The notes: generated by a model not told the origin, from the letters alone. A stretch of 64,000 bases of DNA from Caballeronia mineralivorans PML1(12) (GCF_001028175.1 NZ_AEJF01000230.1:1-64000); one strand, 5' to 3'. Counted from the first letter of the stretch, positions 43,545 through 52,836 are shown. Numbers and translations are program-made.

Positions 43545-44578
43545 TGCAAGTGACGACTCAAGAGCCACGCTCCCAGCCGATCTACGCGGTTGATCGACTG
43601 ATCGTCGACCTGTATACGGACAAGAGAACGATCCGCGCCGTAGATGACTGTTCATTTTCAATTAAGCCCGGCGAAACACTGGCGATCGTTGGGGAGAGCG
43701 GAAGCGGTAAGACCGTGATGACGCTCGGTCCGTTGGGACTGCTCCCTGAAGGGATCGCGGTTCATTTTCGCGGTAAGGCGCTCACGGCCCGGGGTGATCT
43801 CCTTGCTGTGAGTGGGCGACATCGGTCGGCGGTTAGAGGCAACGACTTTGGGGTGGTTTTCCAGGATCCATTGAGTGCACTCAACCCGATGCGGCGCATC
43901 GGCCCGCAATTGGCTGAGCAAGCCCGGCGCTTCGCCGGCCTCTCTGCTGTCGCGGCAAAGACAGACGCCATATCTAACCTGCGGCGGGTTGGTATCGCGG
44001 ATCCGGAGGACAGGTACTGGCGTTATCCGCATGAGTTCTCGGGCGGCATGCGCCAGCGCGCCATGATCGCATTGGCGCTGGCATCCCGACCGAAGATACT
44101 CCTCGCTGACGAACCAACGACCGCTCTGGATGCGACAGTCCAGGCTCAGATCCTCGCGCTGCTCAAGCAGATCCAGGCGGAGGATGGTCTGGCAATCGTT
44201 CTTATCACCCACGATATAGGTGTAGTGGCAGGCATGGCGGATCGAGTTGCCGTCATGTATGCGGGGCGCATCGTCGAAGAAGGAGCGGTCGCAGATGTAC
44301 TGAAAACGCCCACCCACCCCTATACGCAGGGGCTGCTTTCCTCTGTCCCCGACCTGGATACGCCGATCGGCGAGCGCCTGACCGAAATCCCCGGAGCACC
44401 GCCCGATCTTTCGAGCCTAAAAGCAGGATGTCGGTTCGTGCCACGTTGCTTTGCTGCCACCCCTTCATGCGCTCTGGCTCGTCCGCCTTTGGCGCCCCTA
44501 TCATCGGTTACGTCGACGACGCCTACACACAGGGTTGCTTGTTTCGTGATGCAGTCAAAATGCCAGGAGCCGATCTGA
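43544..44578 (+). CDS. ABC transporter ATP-binding protein, NikD/DppD type
   Basis: Cytoplasmic ATPase of 344 residues: Walker A GESGSGKT (about 50-57), Q-loop VVFQDPLSALNP, signature FSGGMRQR, Walker B ILLADEPTTALD and H-loop LITHDIGVV. The C-terminal oligopeptide-type extension has GCRFVPRC with spaced Cys (Cys near 294, 299, 306), which in relatives can bind a 4Fe-4S cluster. It starts on the last base of the previous stop codon (TAATG) and ends overlapping the next start (TGATG), so the operon is translationally coupled throughout. Confidence 0.93.
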   Translation: MQVTTQEPRSQPIYAVDRLIVDLYTDKRTIRAVDDCSFSIKPGETLAIVGESGSGKTVMTLGPLGLLPEGIAVHFRGKALTARGDLLAVSGRHRSAVRGNDFGVVFQDPLSALNPMRRIGPQLAEQARRFAGLSAVAAKTDAISNLRRVGIADPEDRYWRYPHEFSGGMRQRAMIALALASRPKILLADEPTTALDATVQAQILALLKQIQAEDGLAIVLITHDIGVVAGMADRVAVMYAGRIVEEGAVADVLKTPTHPYTQGLLSSVPDLDTPIGERLTEIPGAPPDLSSLKAGCRFVPRCFAATPSCALARPPLAPLSSVTSTTPTHRVACFVMQSKCQEPI

Positions 44579-45531
44579 TGAATGCCTCAGCGGCTATTAC
44601 GGTGAAGCAGCTTCAAGTGCACTTCGCGAGTTCTCGGGGCGCCCCGGTGCGTGCAGTGGACGGCGTCGATATGGAAATACAGCAGGGTGAGCTTCACGGC
44701 ATCGTGGGCGAATCTGGCTGCGGCAAAACTTCTCTCGCGCGCACGATTGCTGGGCTTCAGCGGCCAACAGGCGGCAGCGTGACGTTTGATGGCCGGGAGC
44801 TCGATGACTGGCGCCGGGAGCGTCTTGCTTTCAGCCGGCACGTCCAGTTCATTTTCCAGGATCCGTTAGCATCGCTAAGCCGGCGACAAACGATCTCGCA
44901 ATCTCTTGAAGAGCCCCTGAAAATTCATGGTTTGGGATCTGCCTCTCAGCGCCGCGAACGAATCCTGGAATTGCTTCAACTCGTGAGTTTGCCAGAGACC
45001 TGCCTTGATCGGCTGCCTCGCGCGTTGTCGGGCGGTCAGCGCCAGCGCGTGGCAATCGCCCGCGCGTTGGCGCTCGATCCTCGTATCCTCATCTGCGACG
45101 AGCCATTGAGCGCGCTCGACGTTTCGATTCGGGCGCAGATTCTCAACCTCTTCGCAGATTTGCAGAAGAAGCTGAATCTTTCAATCGTGTTGATTGCGCA
45201 TGATCTGGCGATCATTCGCCTGGTCTGTACGCGAGTGAGCGTGATGTATCTGGGCAAAATCGTTGAGACTGGCCCCACATCCGAACTGTTTGCGCGACCG
45301 CGCCATCCCTATACGCGGGCCCTGCTGGAGGCAGCCCCGTCGATCGACCCCGAGATTGAACGTTCGTGCCATGTGCAATTACTTTCGGGTGATCCGCCGA
45401 GCCCCAGTTCGCCGCCGTCAGGCTGCCGATTCCATACTCGCTGCCCCTTTTCAGCGCCGGTCTGCGAAATCGAAGAGCCAATACTGAGACTGGTGGATGA
45501 ACGTACCAAGGTGGCTTGTCACGTAGCTTGA
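44578..45531 (+). CDS. ABC transporter ATP-binding protein, NikE/DppF type
   Basis: Second ATPase of the importer, 317 residues: Walker A GESGCGKTS, Q-loop FIFQDPLASLSRRQ, signature LSGGQRQR, Walker B LICDEPLSALD, H-loop LIAHDL. The C-terminus has GCRFHTRCPFSAPVC, the OppF-like Cys motif. The ATG at 44578 shares its A with the previous TGA; the open frame extends back inside the preceding gene but without sense. This ends the five-gene transporter operon. No terminator is evident. Confidence 0.93.
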   Translation: MNASAAITVKQLQVHFASSRGAPVRAVDGVDMEIQQGELHGIVGESGCGKTSLARTIAGLQRPTGGSVTFDGRELDDWRRERLAFSRHVQFIFQDPLASLSRRQTISQSLEEPLKIHGLGSASQRRERILELLQLVSLPETCLDRLPRALSGGQRQRVAIARALALDPRILICDEPLSALDVSIRAQILNLFADLQKKLNLSIVLIAHDLAIIRLVCTRVSVMYLGKIVETGPTSELFARPRHPYTRALLEAAPSIDPEIERSCHVQLLSGDPPSPSSPPSGCRFHTRCPFSAPVCEIEEPILRLVDERTKVACHVA

Positions 45532-45544
45532 TAGCTGGCGTTGG

Positions 45545-45592
45545 TCAAAGTAGCAGATCGTTCGGAAGTTTCGCGATGATCCAGAGTATCCT
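45545..45592 (-). pseudogene. 3' fragment of a second XRE-cupin regulator gene
   Basis: On the minus strand this reads ILWIIAKLPNDLLL and a TGA stop, the same C-terminus as the intact XRE-cupin gene ending at 52007 (LLWIIAKLPNDLLL). The DNA matches at 39 of 45 positions over 45546-45590. Above 45592 the similarity ends; the 190 bases up to the ATPase stop at 45783 encode nothing recognisable. The fragment lies downstream of the leftward ATPase gene, the position the intact copy holds in its own operon. Confidence 0.7.
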
Positions 45593-45782
45593 GGCGAAGC
45601 GTTGTCCCGCCGGACATGCGTTACGCAGCGGCCAGCGTCAAATCAAGTAAAGATGTTGAGGGCTAACGCGGCATTGAAGCGGTTTCGAGCGGAGCACAGC
45701 CAGCACTGGGTTGTACCACTTACCTTTAGGGGATGTGGACCACCGCGCGCGGATAGTGGCGTGTTGTTGGGGGCATCGAGCG

Positions 45783-46559
45783 TCACTTCAACACTTTCGA
45801 GAAGAACGCCCGCGTTCGATCGGCGACTGGGTTGTCAATCATCATTCGCGCGTTCCCCTTTTCCACGATACGCCCGCGATCCATGAACACAAGCGTATCC
45901 GCGACCTCACGCGCAAAGCCCATTTCGTGTGTGACGACCACCATCGTCTGCCCGTCTCGAGCAAGCGTACGCATGACTTCAAGCACTTCGCCAACGAGTT
46001 CCGGATCGAGTGCCGAGGTAGGTTCGTCGAAGAGCAGGAGCTTCGGGCGCATCGCAAGCGCCCGCGCGATCGCGACGCGCTGCTTCTGCCCGCCTGACAA
46101 CTCTCGCGGGTACGCTCGTTCCTTACCCTCGAGCCCGACACGGGCGAGCAGCGCTCGTGCATGCTGTTCGGCTGAAATGCGGTTTTCCCTGCGTACTTGT
46201 ATCGGCGCTTCGACAATATTTTCCAGTACCGACATGTGTGGAAACAGATTGAAGTGCTGAAAAACCATCGCAGTATCCGCGCGAGAGCGACCCGCTTCGC
46301 GCTCACTCAGTTCGTGCAGTCGCCCCTTGTGCATGCGGTAGCCGACGAGTTGCCCATTTACATGGATCCGCCCTCTGTCTATCTTTTCGAGATAATTGAT
46401 GCATCGGATCAGCGTGCTCTTGCCTGCTCCGGACGGGCCCACAAGGCAGCAGACTTCTGCGGGGAATACGCTCAGGTTGACGTCGCAAAGCACTTCCTGG
46501 GCGCCGTAATTCTTGTGGACGGCGGCAAGCTGAACCATCGGTACAGTCAAGGTTTCCAT
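45783..46559 (-). CDS. Amino-acid ABC transporter ATP-binding protein (GlnQ/HisP type)
   Basis: ATPase of 258 residues for polar amino-acid uptake: Walker A VGPSGAGKST, Q-loop MVFQHFNLFPHMSVLENI, signature LSGGQKQR, Walker B LLLFDEPTSALDPELVGEV and H-loop VTHEMGFAREV. It is the last gene of a leftward operon (binding protein, aminotransferase, permease, ATPase) and lies 7 bases after the permease stop. The insertion HELSEREAGRSRADT before the Q-loop is typical for the ectoine/ornithine-like subgroup. Confidence 0.93.
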   Translation of the reverse strand: METLTVPMVQLAAVHKNYGAQEVLCDVNLSVFPAEVCCLVGPSGAGKSTLIRCINYLEKIDRGRIHVNGQLVGYRMHKGRLHELSEREAGRSRADTAMVFQHFNLFPHMSVLENIVEAPIQVRRENRISAEQHARALLARVGLEGKERAYPRELSGGQKQRVAIARALAMRPKLLLFDEPTSALDPELVGEVLEVMRTLARDGQTMVVVTHEMGFAREVADTLVFMDRGRIVEKGNARMMIDNPVADRTRAFFSKVLK

Positions 46560-46566
46560 ACTTCTC

Positions 46567-47523
46567 TCAACGTGAAGAATTGCGCGGCAGCGGTCCGATA
46601 TTGCGTCTGACGCGCGCGATGAGGACGCTTACGCCGTCGGTCGGCGCGGCGGTGTGGCCACGTCGCAGTCGATTCTCCAATGCAATCTGACATGCGGACA
46701 ACAGAGTGGATGCCAACAGGTACCAGGCGCTTGCGACTATCAACAGCGGTATCGTCTCGAAGGTGCGGCCGTAAATACCCTGTACGGAGTAAAGGAGGTC
46801 GGAAATAGCGAGCGTGCTGACCAGCGACGTCGCCTTCAGCATGCCGACGACCTCGTTGCCGGTCGGCGGAACGATGACGCGCATCGCCTGGGGAAGAATG
46901 ACGCGGCGTACTGTGCGCGCGGGCGTCAATCCAAGTGAGTAGGCTGCTTCGCGCTGCCCCGGATCGACGGACATCAACCCGCTGCGAACGATCTCCGCCA
47001 TGTATGCGCCCTCGTTGAGACCCAGGCCAAGCAGTGCGGCTACGATAGGCGTAATCAGCACATTGGTGGACAGGGTGAGGAAGGGTGCAAAAAATGGGAA
47101 GCCAATATCGATGCGCGGATACAACGCTGCCAAGTTGTACCAGAAGATCAGTTGCACAAGGACGGGGGTGCCACGGAACAGCCAGATATAGGTGGCGGCA
47201 CACGCTGATACGACGGGATTTGCGGATTGCCGCATGAGTGCCGCGACCACACCGAGTACGATGCCGATTGCCATCGACGCGGCCGTAAGCGCCAGCGTCC
47301 AGCCGAATCCGGTCAGAACAGTCCTGACAGTCAGGTACTTCCAAACAACATCCCACCGGTAACCCGGATTGGTTGCTAGCGAATGGGCGAGCGCTGCCAG
47401 CATTAACATGCTGACAACCGCCGCAGCCCAGCGACCCGGGTGTCGCGCCCGCACGATTGGGGATTCCTCGGCGGCCGCGTCCTGAAGCGCCGGTGTCTGT
47501 AAGGTCTTGGTCGGCACGGGCAT
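46567..47523 (-). CDS. Amino-acid ABC transporter permease (HisM/GlnP type)
   Basis: Inner-membrane permease of 318 residues, longer than usual because of an N-terminal cytoplasmic extension of about 35 residues before the first helix (AAAVVSMLMLAALAHSL). A second signature region WTLALTAASMAIGIVLGVVAALMR starts the His/Glu/Gln transporter core, followed by YIWLFRGTPVLVQLIFWYN and the coupling loop NEGAYMAEIVRSGLMSVDPGQREAAYSLGLTPARTVRRVILPQA. No second permease gene is present, so it presumably acts as a homodimer. The ATG at 47523 sits one base after the aminotransferase stop. Confidence 0.92.
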   Translation of the reverse strand: MPVPTKTLQTPALQDAAAEESPIVRARHPGRWAAAVVSMLMLAALAHSLATNPGYRWDVVWKYLTVRTVLTGFGWTLALTAASMAIGIVLGVVAALMRQSANPVVSACAATYIWLFRGTPVLVQLIFWYNLAALYPRIDIGFPFFAPFLTLSTNVLITPIVAALLGLGLNEGAYMAEIVRSGLMSVDPGQREAAYSLGLTPARTVRRVILPQAMRVIVPPTGNEVVGMLKATSLVSTLAISDLLYSVQGIYGRTFETIPLLIVASAWYLLASTLLSACQIALENRLRRGHTAAPTDGVSVLIARVRRNIGPLPRNSSR

Positions 47524-47524
47524 G

Positions 47525-48787
47525 TTAGTCTCGTGCAAGGACTTCATTGGCAACTGCGTTCCACGTATCGAGTGCGATGCCAATCTCCTTTGCGGACACC
47601 GTTAGCGCGGGGATCATGCGAACAATGTTTCCGTATGGACCGCATGTCAGCATGATCAGCCCGCGTTTCAGGGCGGCTGCTACCACGGCCTTCGCGGTAT
47701 CGGTGTCCGGTGAGCCGTCTTCCCGAGTGAGTTCGCACGCCTGCATCAGTCCAATGCCGCGCACTTCGCCGATACCCGGGTAGCGCGCCGCGATACGTTC
47801 CAGCCCGTCGCGCAGCATCTGTCCCATCTCACGCGCATTCTCGATCAGACTCTCGCTCTCGATCACGTCGAGCGTCGCAATGGCAGCGGCGCATGCGACG
47901 GCGTTCGCCGAAAAAGTGCCGCCTTGTGAACCTGGCAGCGCACCACTCATCAAGTCCTTGCTTGCCGCGATACCCGAGAGCGGAAAGCCGCTCGCGATGC
48001 CCTTTGCGAACACGACAATATCTGGATGCACGTCGAAGTGCTCATGCGACCAGAAGCGCCCCGTGCGACCGATGCCGGCTTGCACCTCGTCGACAATCAG
48101 GACGATGCCATGCTCGTCCGCGCGCTTGCGCAAGGCGCGAAAGAAGACTGCGGAAGCTGGCTGGTAGCCGGCTTCCCCCTGCACTGGCTCAATGAGGATT
48201 GCTGCAGTGTCGCTTGGGAAGGTGAGCGTGGCGAAGACGTGATCGAGTTCGCGTATGCAGAACCGGTTAGTGCTCTCAAGGTCCCAGCCGTAACGAAACG
48301 GAGAGGGGAACGGCGCCACGACAACACCTGGCGGCAACGCGCCCGAACCGGCCGACCGATAGCGCGCACCCGATGTTGTGAGCGCTGCCGCGCCAAGGGT
48401 CCGGCCGTGGAACGAGCCCTGGAAGACGACTATATTTTGTCGGCCCGTGGCATTGCGGGCGAGCCGTACAGAGGCTTCTACTGCCTCGGCGCCTGAGTTG
48501 GCGAAGAAGAAGGTATCGAGGCCAGCCGGCATGAATGACTGCAGGCGCTCCATCAGCGCAAGCAACTGATCGTGTTTCACGATGCCGTACTGTCCATGGA
48601 TCAGGCGGCCAACTTGACGCTGCGCCGCCGCCACGACTTTGGGATGGCAATGGCCCGTGGAGGTCACGCCGATTCCCGCCGTAAAGTCGAGATAAGCGCG
48701 ACCCGTCTGGTCGAAAAGGTAGCTCCCGCTGCCGCGCTCGACGACTAGTGGCGTGGCCTGCATGAGTACTGGTGAAAGATGTGCCAT
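47525..48787 (-). CDS. Class III aminotransferase (GABA/omega-amino-acid transaminase type)
   Basis: PLP enzyme of 420 residues. Family marks are YLDFTAGIGVTSTGHCHP (about 28-45), FFFANSGAEAVEASVRLAR with the phosphate-binding SGAEA, SFHGRTLGA, the cofactor Asp in LIVDEVQAGIGRTGRFWSHE, and the Schiff-base Lys in VVFAKGIASGFPLSG. The closest known functions are 4-aminobutyrate or 5-aminovalerate transamination, which remove a terminal amine to give a semialdehyde. It sits within an amino-acid uptake operon, opposite an aldehyde dehydrogenase gene that could oxidise that semialdehyde. Confidence 0.9.
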   Translation of the reverse strand: MAHLSPVLMQATPLVVERGSGSYLFDQTGRAYLDFTAGIGVTSTGHCHPKVVAAAQRQVGRLIHGQYGIVKHDQLLALMERLQSFMPAGLDTFFFANSGAEAVEASVRLARNATGRQNIVVFQGSFHGRTLGAAALTTSGARYRSAGSGALPPGVVVAPFPSPFRYGWDLESTNRFCIRELDHVFATLTFPSDTAAILIEPVQGEAGYQPASAVFFRALRKRADEHGIVLIVDEVQAGIGRTGRFWSHEHFDVHPDIVVFAKGIASGFPLSGIAASKDLMSGALPGSQGGTFSANAVACAAAIATLDVIESESLIENAREMGQMLRDGLERIAARYPGIGEVRGIGLMQACELTREDGSPDTDTAKAVVAAALKRGLIMLTCGPYGNIVRMIPALTVSAKEIGIALDTWNAVANEVLARD

Positions 48788-48879
48788 GTACGAGACTCCT
48801 GATGCTTGTTCGTGCGTTACGCACGGTGCGGAGGATCAATCATCGACGGGACGGCTTTGCAATTGCCATAGGTAAGGGC

Positions 48880-49785
48880 TCAGCCTGGGCTCGCCTGGTT
48901 CTTCATCGGCGCGGCGAGGGCGCCGTCTTCAATGCCCCATTTCTTCAGGATCTGCATATAGACACCCGAGTCAATTACGACTTTCATGGCGGCCATGAAG
49001 GGCGCAAAGAGTGGCGAGTCCTTCGGAATGGCAATGCCGTAGTAGGGGCGATCGTTGTACACCGTGAACCCGACGTTCTTGATTCCAAGCGACGGGTTCT
49101 TTGCCGAGTAGCCGTTCGTCGCGGAGTCACCGGAGACTGACTGGATACGGCCTGAAGTCAGCGCGAGAATCGCCGCGCTCTGCGTTGGATAGGCACTGAC
49201 CGTGATGGCGGGCTTGCCCATATCCGTGCACCGCTTGCTCGTATCGTTCGCCTGCGTCTCCGACGAAGTGCCTTTGAGTGCACCGACCGCGGTCCCGCAC
49301 AGGTCTGCAATCTGCTTGGGCTCCGCCGCGCCGGCCTTGATCAGGAACGATGTGCCGCCTTGGTAGTAGTCGACAAAATCGACGGTCTTCTCGCGTGCCA
49401 CATAGTCGCCCATCGACGAGATGCCGACGTCGAACCGGCCCGCCTGGATACCGGGAATGATGGCGGAGAAATCGGTGTTGATGTTTTTGATCGGCACACC
49501 CATTACCTTGCCGAGCGCCATCGAGATATCAATGTCTGCGCCGATCAGTTGACCCTGCTCATCCAGAAAATCGAATGGGGGATAGTCCGACTCGGTAGCC
49601 GCGTTGATCACGCCCGCGTCCTTATATTTCTGCGGAACGGATGCGTAGATCGAGGCGCTCTTCGTAAGTGCTTCGATGCCTGTTGGCGCGGCCGCTTGCG
49701 TGGCGAGGCTCGCGACACCGAGTGCGAATAGCGTAGTAGATAAGCGAACGACGTGTAACAGGCTGCTACTGCGGAAAGTGGTCAT
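48880..49785 (-). CDS. Amino-acid ABC transporter substrate-binding protein
   Basis: Periplasmic receptor of 301 residues (SBP_bac_3 family). The signal peptide ends about residue 33 (ATQAAAPTG). Ligand-site features are AATESDYPPFDFLDEQGQLIGADIDI, FSAIIPGIQAGRFDVGISSMGDYVAREKTVDFVDYY and GALKGTSSETQ. AGGA before the ATG at 49785 sets the start; the frame is open for 147 further codons without recognisable sequence. It heads the leftward operon and is divergent from the aldehyde dehydrogenase at 50455 across a 669-base region with a 19-bp inverted repeat pair. Confidence 0.9.
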   Translation of the reverse strand: MTTFRSSSLLHVVRLSTTLFALGVASLATQAAAPTGIEALTKSASIYASVPQKYKDAGVINAATESDYPPFDFLDEQGQLIGADIDISMALGKVMGVPIKNINTDFSAIIPGIQAGRFDVGISSMGDYVAREKTVDFVDYYQGGTSFLIKAGAAEPKQIADLCGTAVGALKGTSSETQANDTSKRCTDMGKPAITVSAYPTQSAAILALTSGRIQSVSGDSATNGYSAKNPSLGIKNVGFTVYNDRPYYGIAIPKDSPLFAPFMAAMKVVIDSGVYMQILKKWGIEDGALAAPMKNQASPG

Positions 49786-49875
49786 CCTGGTCCTCGATAA
49801 GTGGGCGCGCTTGCTCGGAAATGAGTCGATCGGAGTTACAGCATCTTTGGCGGATCTTCTGACGCAGCTTTTGGG

Positions 49876-49894
49876 TGTGCCATATGGTGGAACG
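49876..49894. promoter_or_regulatory. 19-bp inverted motif, copy 1, with adjoining palindrome
   Basis: TGTGCCATATGGTGGAACG here has an exact inverted copy at 50209-50227. This copy continues into CGTTCCA, giving the palindrome TGGAACG-C-CGTTCCA (49888-49902). It lies about 90 bases before the leftward binding-protein start, and probably serves as an operator. Confidence 0.72.
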
Positions 49895-50208
49895 CCGTTC
49901 CAAATAACTGACCTAAAATTATCACGGGGAAAATCAGAGAACAATGGGGAATAAATAAAATCCGGGTCAAAGCTCTTTTCGGCGCTTACAGAGGGTTGTT
50001 CGAAGAGAAGATTGCCAGTCTGTCCACTGCATTCATCAATGAGATAACGTTCGCATAACTGATCGTTTTCGTATGCACAAAGCGATGTTTGATCGGAAGG
50101 TGCCAGGCGCGGTTTTGATTCAACTAAAAGACGATTGGTTGTCCGCACCTGCGTAGGGATTGCAGCGTAAAAATGAGCGTGATACCGTAGGCAAGAATTT
50201 CGGCACAC

Positions 50209-50227
50209 CGTTCCACCATATGGCACA
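50209..50227. promoter_or_regulatory. 19-bp inverted motif, copy 2
   Basis: Exact reverse complement of 49876-49894, 314 bases away and about 228 bases before the aldehyde dehydrogenase start. It continues as a GGTGTG half rather than the full palindrome. The rest of the 669-base region (49786-50454) shows no supported gene. Confidence 0.72.
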
Positions 50228-50454
50228 GATTATTGCTGTGCAATTGGGTCTGTATCGAAACGTGCCCTCCGGGCGCAAATTGTTGCCGGGCCGCTTTCGC
50301 GAAGACATGTGTCCGAAGCGGCGCACGTGCTTGAGGAGGGGGCCGTTAGCGACGCTGGCGATCCTTTGTCTTCCGCTCGAATACGTGATTATCTGAACAA
50401 GCCCCCGATTGACAGAACATCATTTCCAACATAACGGACCACGATGAGGTAAGG

Positions 50455-51936
50455 ATGGATAGTTTCAATCCAATGGAAATACGTGTAAGGACTGGTCATT
50501 TCATCGGGGGAGCGTATGTAGATGAGGGGCAACGACGCATCGAGGTCGCGCGACCATCCGACAACGTAGCGTATTCGTCCGTGCCGGTTGCTGATGCTGC
50601 GATGGTTGATCGCGCGGTCGAGAACGCGCGGGCGGCGTTTCGAACAAGCGGTTGGCCAAGCATGGCGCCACGGGAACGCGCACGCATACTCAGGCGCTTC
50701 GCGGACTTGATCGAGTCCGATGCAAGGACGCTGGCGCCGCTCGAGGCCATTGGTTCGACACGACCGGTACGGGACGTGTTCGTCGGCGACGTGCCCTTCA
50801 CTGCTGAGGGAATTCGATTCTATGCGGAGTTCGCTGACAAGGCGGGCGGCGAAGTCGCCGCCACGAATCACGATCACCTCGGCTTGACCATAGCGGAACC
50901 TTACGGCGTGGTCGCTGCGATCACCCCATGGAATTTTCCGCTCGTCATGGCGTCGTGGAAAATTGGCCCCGCGCTCGCCGCGGGCAACGCGGTCGTGCTG
51001 AAGCCATCCGAGATGACACCATTCTCCGCCTTGAGGCTTGCGGAACTAGCGATTGCGGCGGGCGTTCCGCCTGGCATCTTCAACGTCATCCAGGGCGATG
51101 GCAGCACGACCGGCGACGCGCTCGTTCGTCATCACGGTGTCGGCAAGGTCACCTTCACAGGCTCAACGAGTACGGGTGCGGCGATCATGGCAGCCTGCGC
51201 GGAGTCCGGCGTCAAGCCGGTTACGCTTGAGCTAGGCGGCAAGAGTCCGCAAGTGGTGTTCGCGGATGCATCGGGTCTCGACGAGGCCGCGCGTCGCGTG
51301 GCGACTGCGATCAGCAGTAACGCGGGGCAGGTATGCGTCGCGGGATCGCGGTTGCTGGTGGAGCGTTCGATCGCTGAGCGTTTCGTCGATCGTATCGAAC
51401 GGCTCTTCTCCGAGCTACGGGCAGGCCCGACGTGGCGCAGCGGGACGACACTTCCGCCGATCATTTCTGAGCGCCAGGCGCAACGTATAGAGTCCATCGT
51501 TGCGCGATCAGTGGCGGAGGGCGGAGCCGTCGTCCGATGCGGTGCCGCGCGTGCCGATGTCGATCTGCCGGGCGCTTACTACTTGCCGACAATTCTCGAT
51601 GTTGCGTCCGAGCAATGTTGTGCGGTAAGAGAGGAAATTTTCGGACCGGTGCTTACCGTGCAGACATTCGATTCTGAGGAGGAAGCGTTCCAACTCGCCG
51701 GTCATCCCGACTATGGGCTGGCCGCTGGCGTGCATACGGCGGACCTTGGGCGCGCATTGCGTTTTGCCCGCCGGATCGAAGCAGGCACGGTGTGGGTGAA
51801 CCGCTACGGCCGCAGCGCAGACTTCATCATTCCGACTGGAGGCTACAAAGGCTCAGGTATCGGAAAGGATCTCGGGCGTGACGCCTTCGAAGCGAATCTT
51901 CGTCACAAAAGCGTGCTGATCGACATCTCCAAATGA
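50455..51936 (+). CDS. NAD(P)-dependent aldehyde dehydrogenase
   Basis: Soluble enzyme of 493 residues oxidising an aldehyde to the acid. Landmarks are ITPWNFPLVMASWKIGPALAAGN (cofactor binding), FTGSTSTG, the general base Glu260 in LELGGKSP, nucleophile Cys294 in NAGQVCVAGSR, and EEIFGPVL. It resembles the PuuC/betaine-aldehyde group used on amino-aldehydes from polyamines. A second in-frame ATG lies at 50473. It stands alone on the plus strand, divergent from the binding-protein/aminotransferase operon, and probably shares its regulator. Confidence 0.92.
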   Translation: MDSFNPMEIRVRTGHFIGGAYVDEGQRRIEVARPSDNVAYSSVPVADAAMVDRAVENARAAFRTSGWPSMAPRERARILRRFADLIESDARTLAPLEAIGSTRPVRDVFVGDVPFTAEGIRFYAEFADKAGGEVAATNHDHLGLTIAEPYGVVAAITPWNFPLVMASWKIGPALAAGNAVVLKPSEMTPFSALRLAELAIAAGVPPGIFNVIQGDGSTTGDALVRHHGVGKVTFTGSTSTGAAIMAACAESGVKPVTLELGGKSPQVVFADASGLDEAARRVATAISSNAGQVCVAGSRLLVERSIAERFVDRIERLFSELRAGPTWRSGTTLPPIISERQAQRIESIVARSVAEGGAVVRCGAARADVDLPGAYYLPTILDVASEQCCAVREEIFGPVLTVQTFDSEEEAFQLAGHPDYGLAAGVHTADLGRALRFARRIEAGTVWVNRYGRSADFIIPTGGYKGSGIGKDLGRDAFEANLRHKSVLIDISK

Positions 51937-52006
51937 ATGTCGCGCCGCAGATCCAGTCGAGGAGGGCCTCGCTCGAAATATTACAATCGTTGCGAACATC
52001 CAGGCA

Positions 52007-52822
52007 TCAAAGCAGCAAGTCGTTCGGAAGCTTCGCGATGATCCAGAGGAGCTTAGTGGTCCGATCTGTTGGGTTTCGTAGGTCGTGTGGAAGAATGCCG
52101 TCGAAGAGGAAACTGTCGCCAACGCTCAGGGTGGTGGTCTTTTTCCCGACGGTCATCACGACTTCTCCTTCAAGCACATAACCGCCTTTCTCAGACGGAT
52201 AACTCGACGAGCCGGACTGGTAGTGCGGAGGCAGTTCGATCGTCATGAATTCGAAGACGCGAGAACTGCCGTGGTGCAGAAGCTCCTTGTGCGGGGCATC
52301 GGGGCCGAGATGAAGCTGCGGGCGGTCAGCGACGCGGCAAACGAACTCCGCCTCGCCGGAATTGCTCGCCGGAGGGTGATCGTCGTCGAAGAAAAAGCTG
52401 CTGGGCAAGCCCAGCGCGGTTCGGACTTTAGACAGGGTCCTAAGCGAGGGACTGTTGATGCCACGTTCGACCTGACTTAGGATACCAACCGAGATGCCCG
52501 CGCGAGTCGCCAGTTCTTTGAGGCTCAGGCCGCGCGATTCGCGATGAAACCGCAGCTTTTCCCCGAAAGTCCGATGCTGCGGTGAAGCAGGAGGCATGGA
52601 GCCGTCCGTCGCCTCGGGCGCAGGCGTTTTCGCTTTTGACGTACCGCTGTCTCTCTTCACGCGGCCAACGGTCTCGGATTTGGCGCTCGGCTGCTCGATG
52701 CTGTCGGCCGTACCGGGCGCGCGAGCTTCGCTGTGGGTCTTCGTCGACGCGGATTCGCGCAGTCGCTGCTTGGTTATGCTCATGCTACGTAGTTCCGAAA
52801 GTTGATTGTCTGATTCTGGCAT
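52007..52822 (-). CDS. XRE-family regulator with C-terminal cupin domain (PuuR-like)
   Basis: Regulator of about 271 residues. A polar, low-complexity N-terminal arm of about 80 residues precedes the helix-turn-helix FGEKLRFHRESRGLSLKELATRAGISVGILSQVERGINSPSLRTLSKVRTALGLP. A small cupin domain follows (FMTIELPPHYQSG, GGYVLEGEVVMTVG, LSVGDSFLFDGILPHDLRN), ending LLWIIAKLPNDLLL. PuuR and relatives repress amine catabolic genes until the amine binds. The start is uncertain: ATGs at 52822 and 52783 are both possible, with poor ribosome sites. It is the last gene after the second aldehyde dehydrogenase. A fragment of a near-identical gene lies at 45545. Confidence 0.85.
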   Translation of the reverse strand: MPESDNQLSELRSMSITKQRLRESASTKTHSEARAPGTADSIEQPSAKSETVGRVKRDSGTSKAKTPAPEATDGSMPPASPQHRTFGEKLRFHRESRGLSLKELATRAGISVGILSQVERGINSPSLRTLSKVRTALGLPSSFFFDDDHPPASNSGEAEFVCRVADRPQLHLGPDAPHKELLHHGSSRVFEFMTIELPPHYQSGSSSYPSEKGGYVLEGEVVMTVGKKTTTLSVGDSFLFDGILPHDLRNPTDRTTKLLWIIAKLPNDLLL

Positions 52823-52836
52823 AACCTTCGACGATA

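Noticed and set aside
40088..45531. Calling the five-gene transporter a nickel importer (nikABCDE)
   Set aside because: Similarity to Nik proteins is visible, but opine, metallophore and dipeptide importers share it. No NikR-type site or urease/hydrogenase genes are present.
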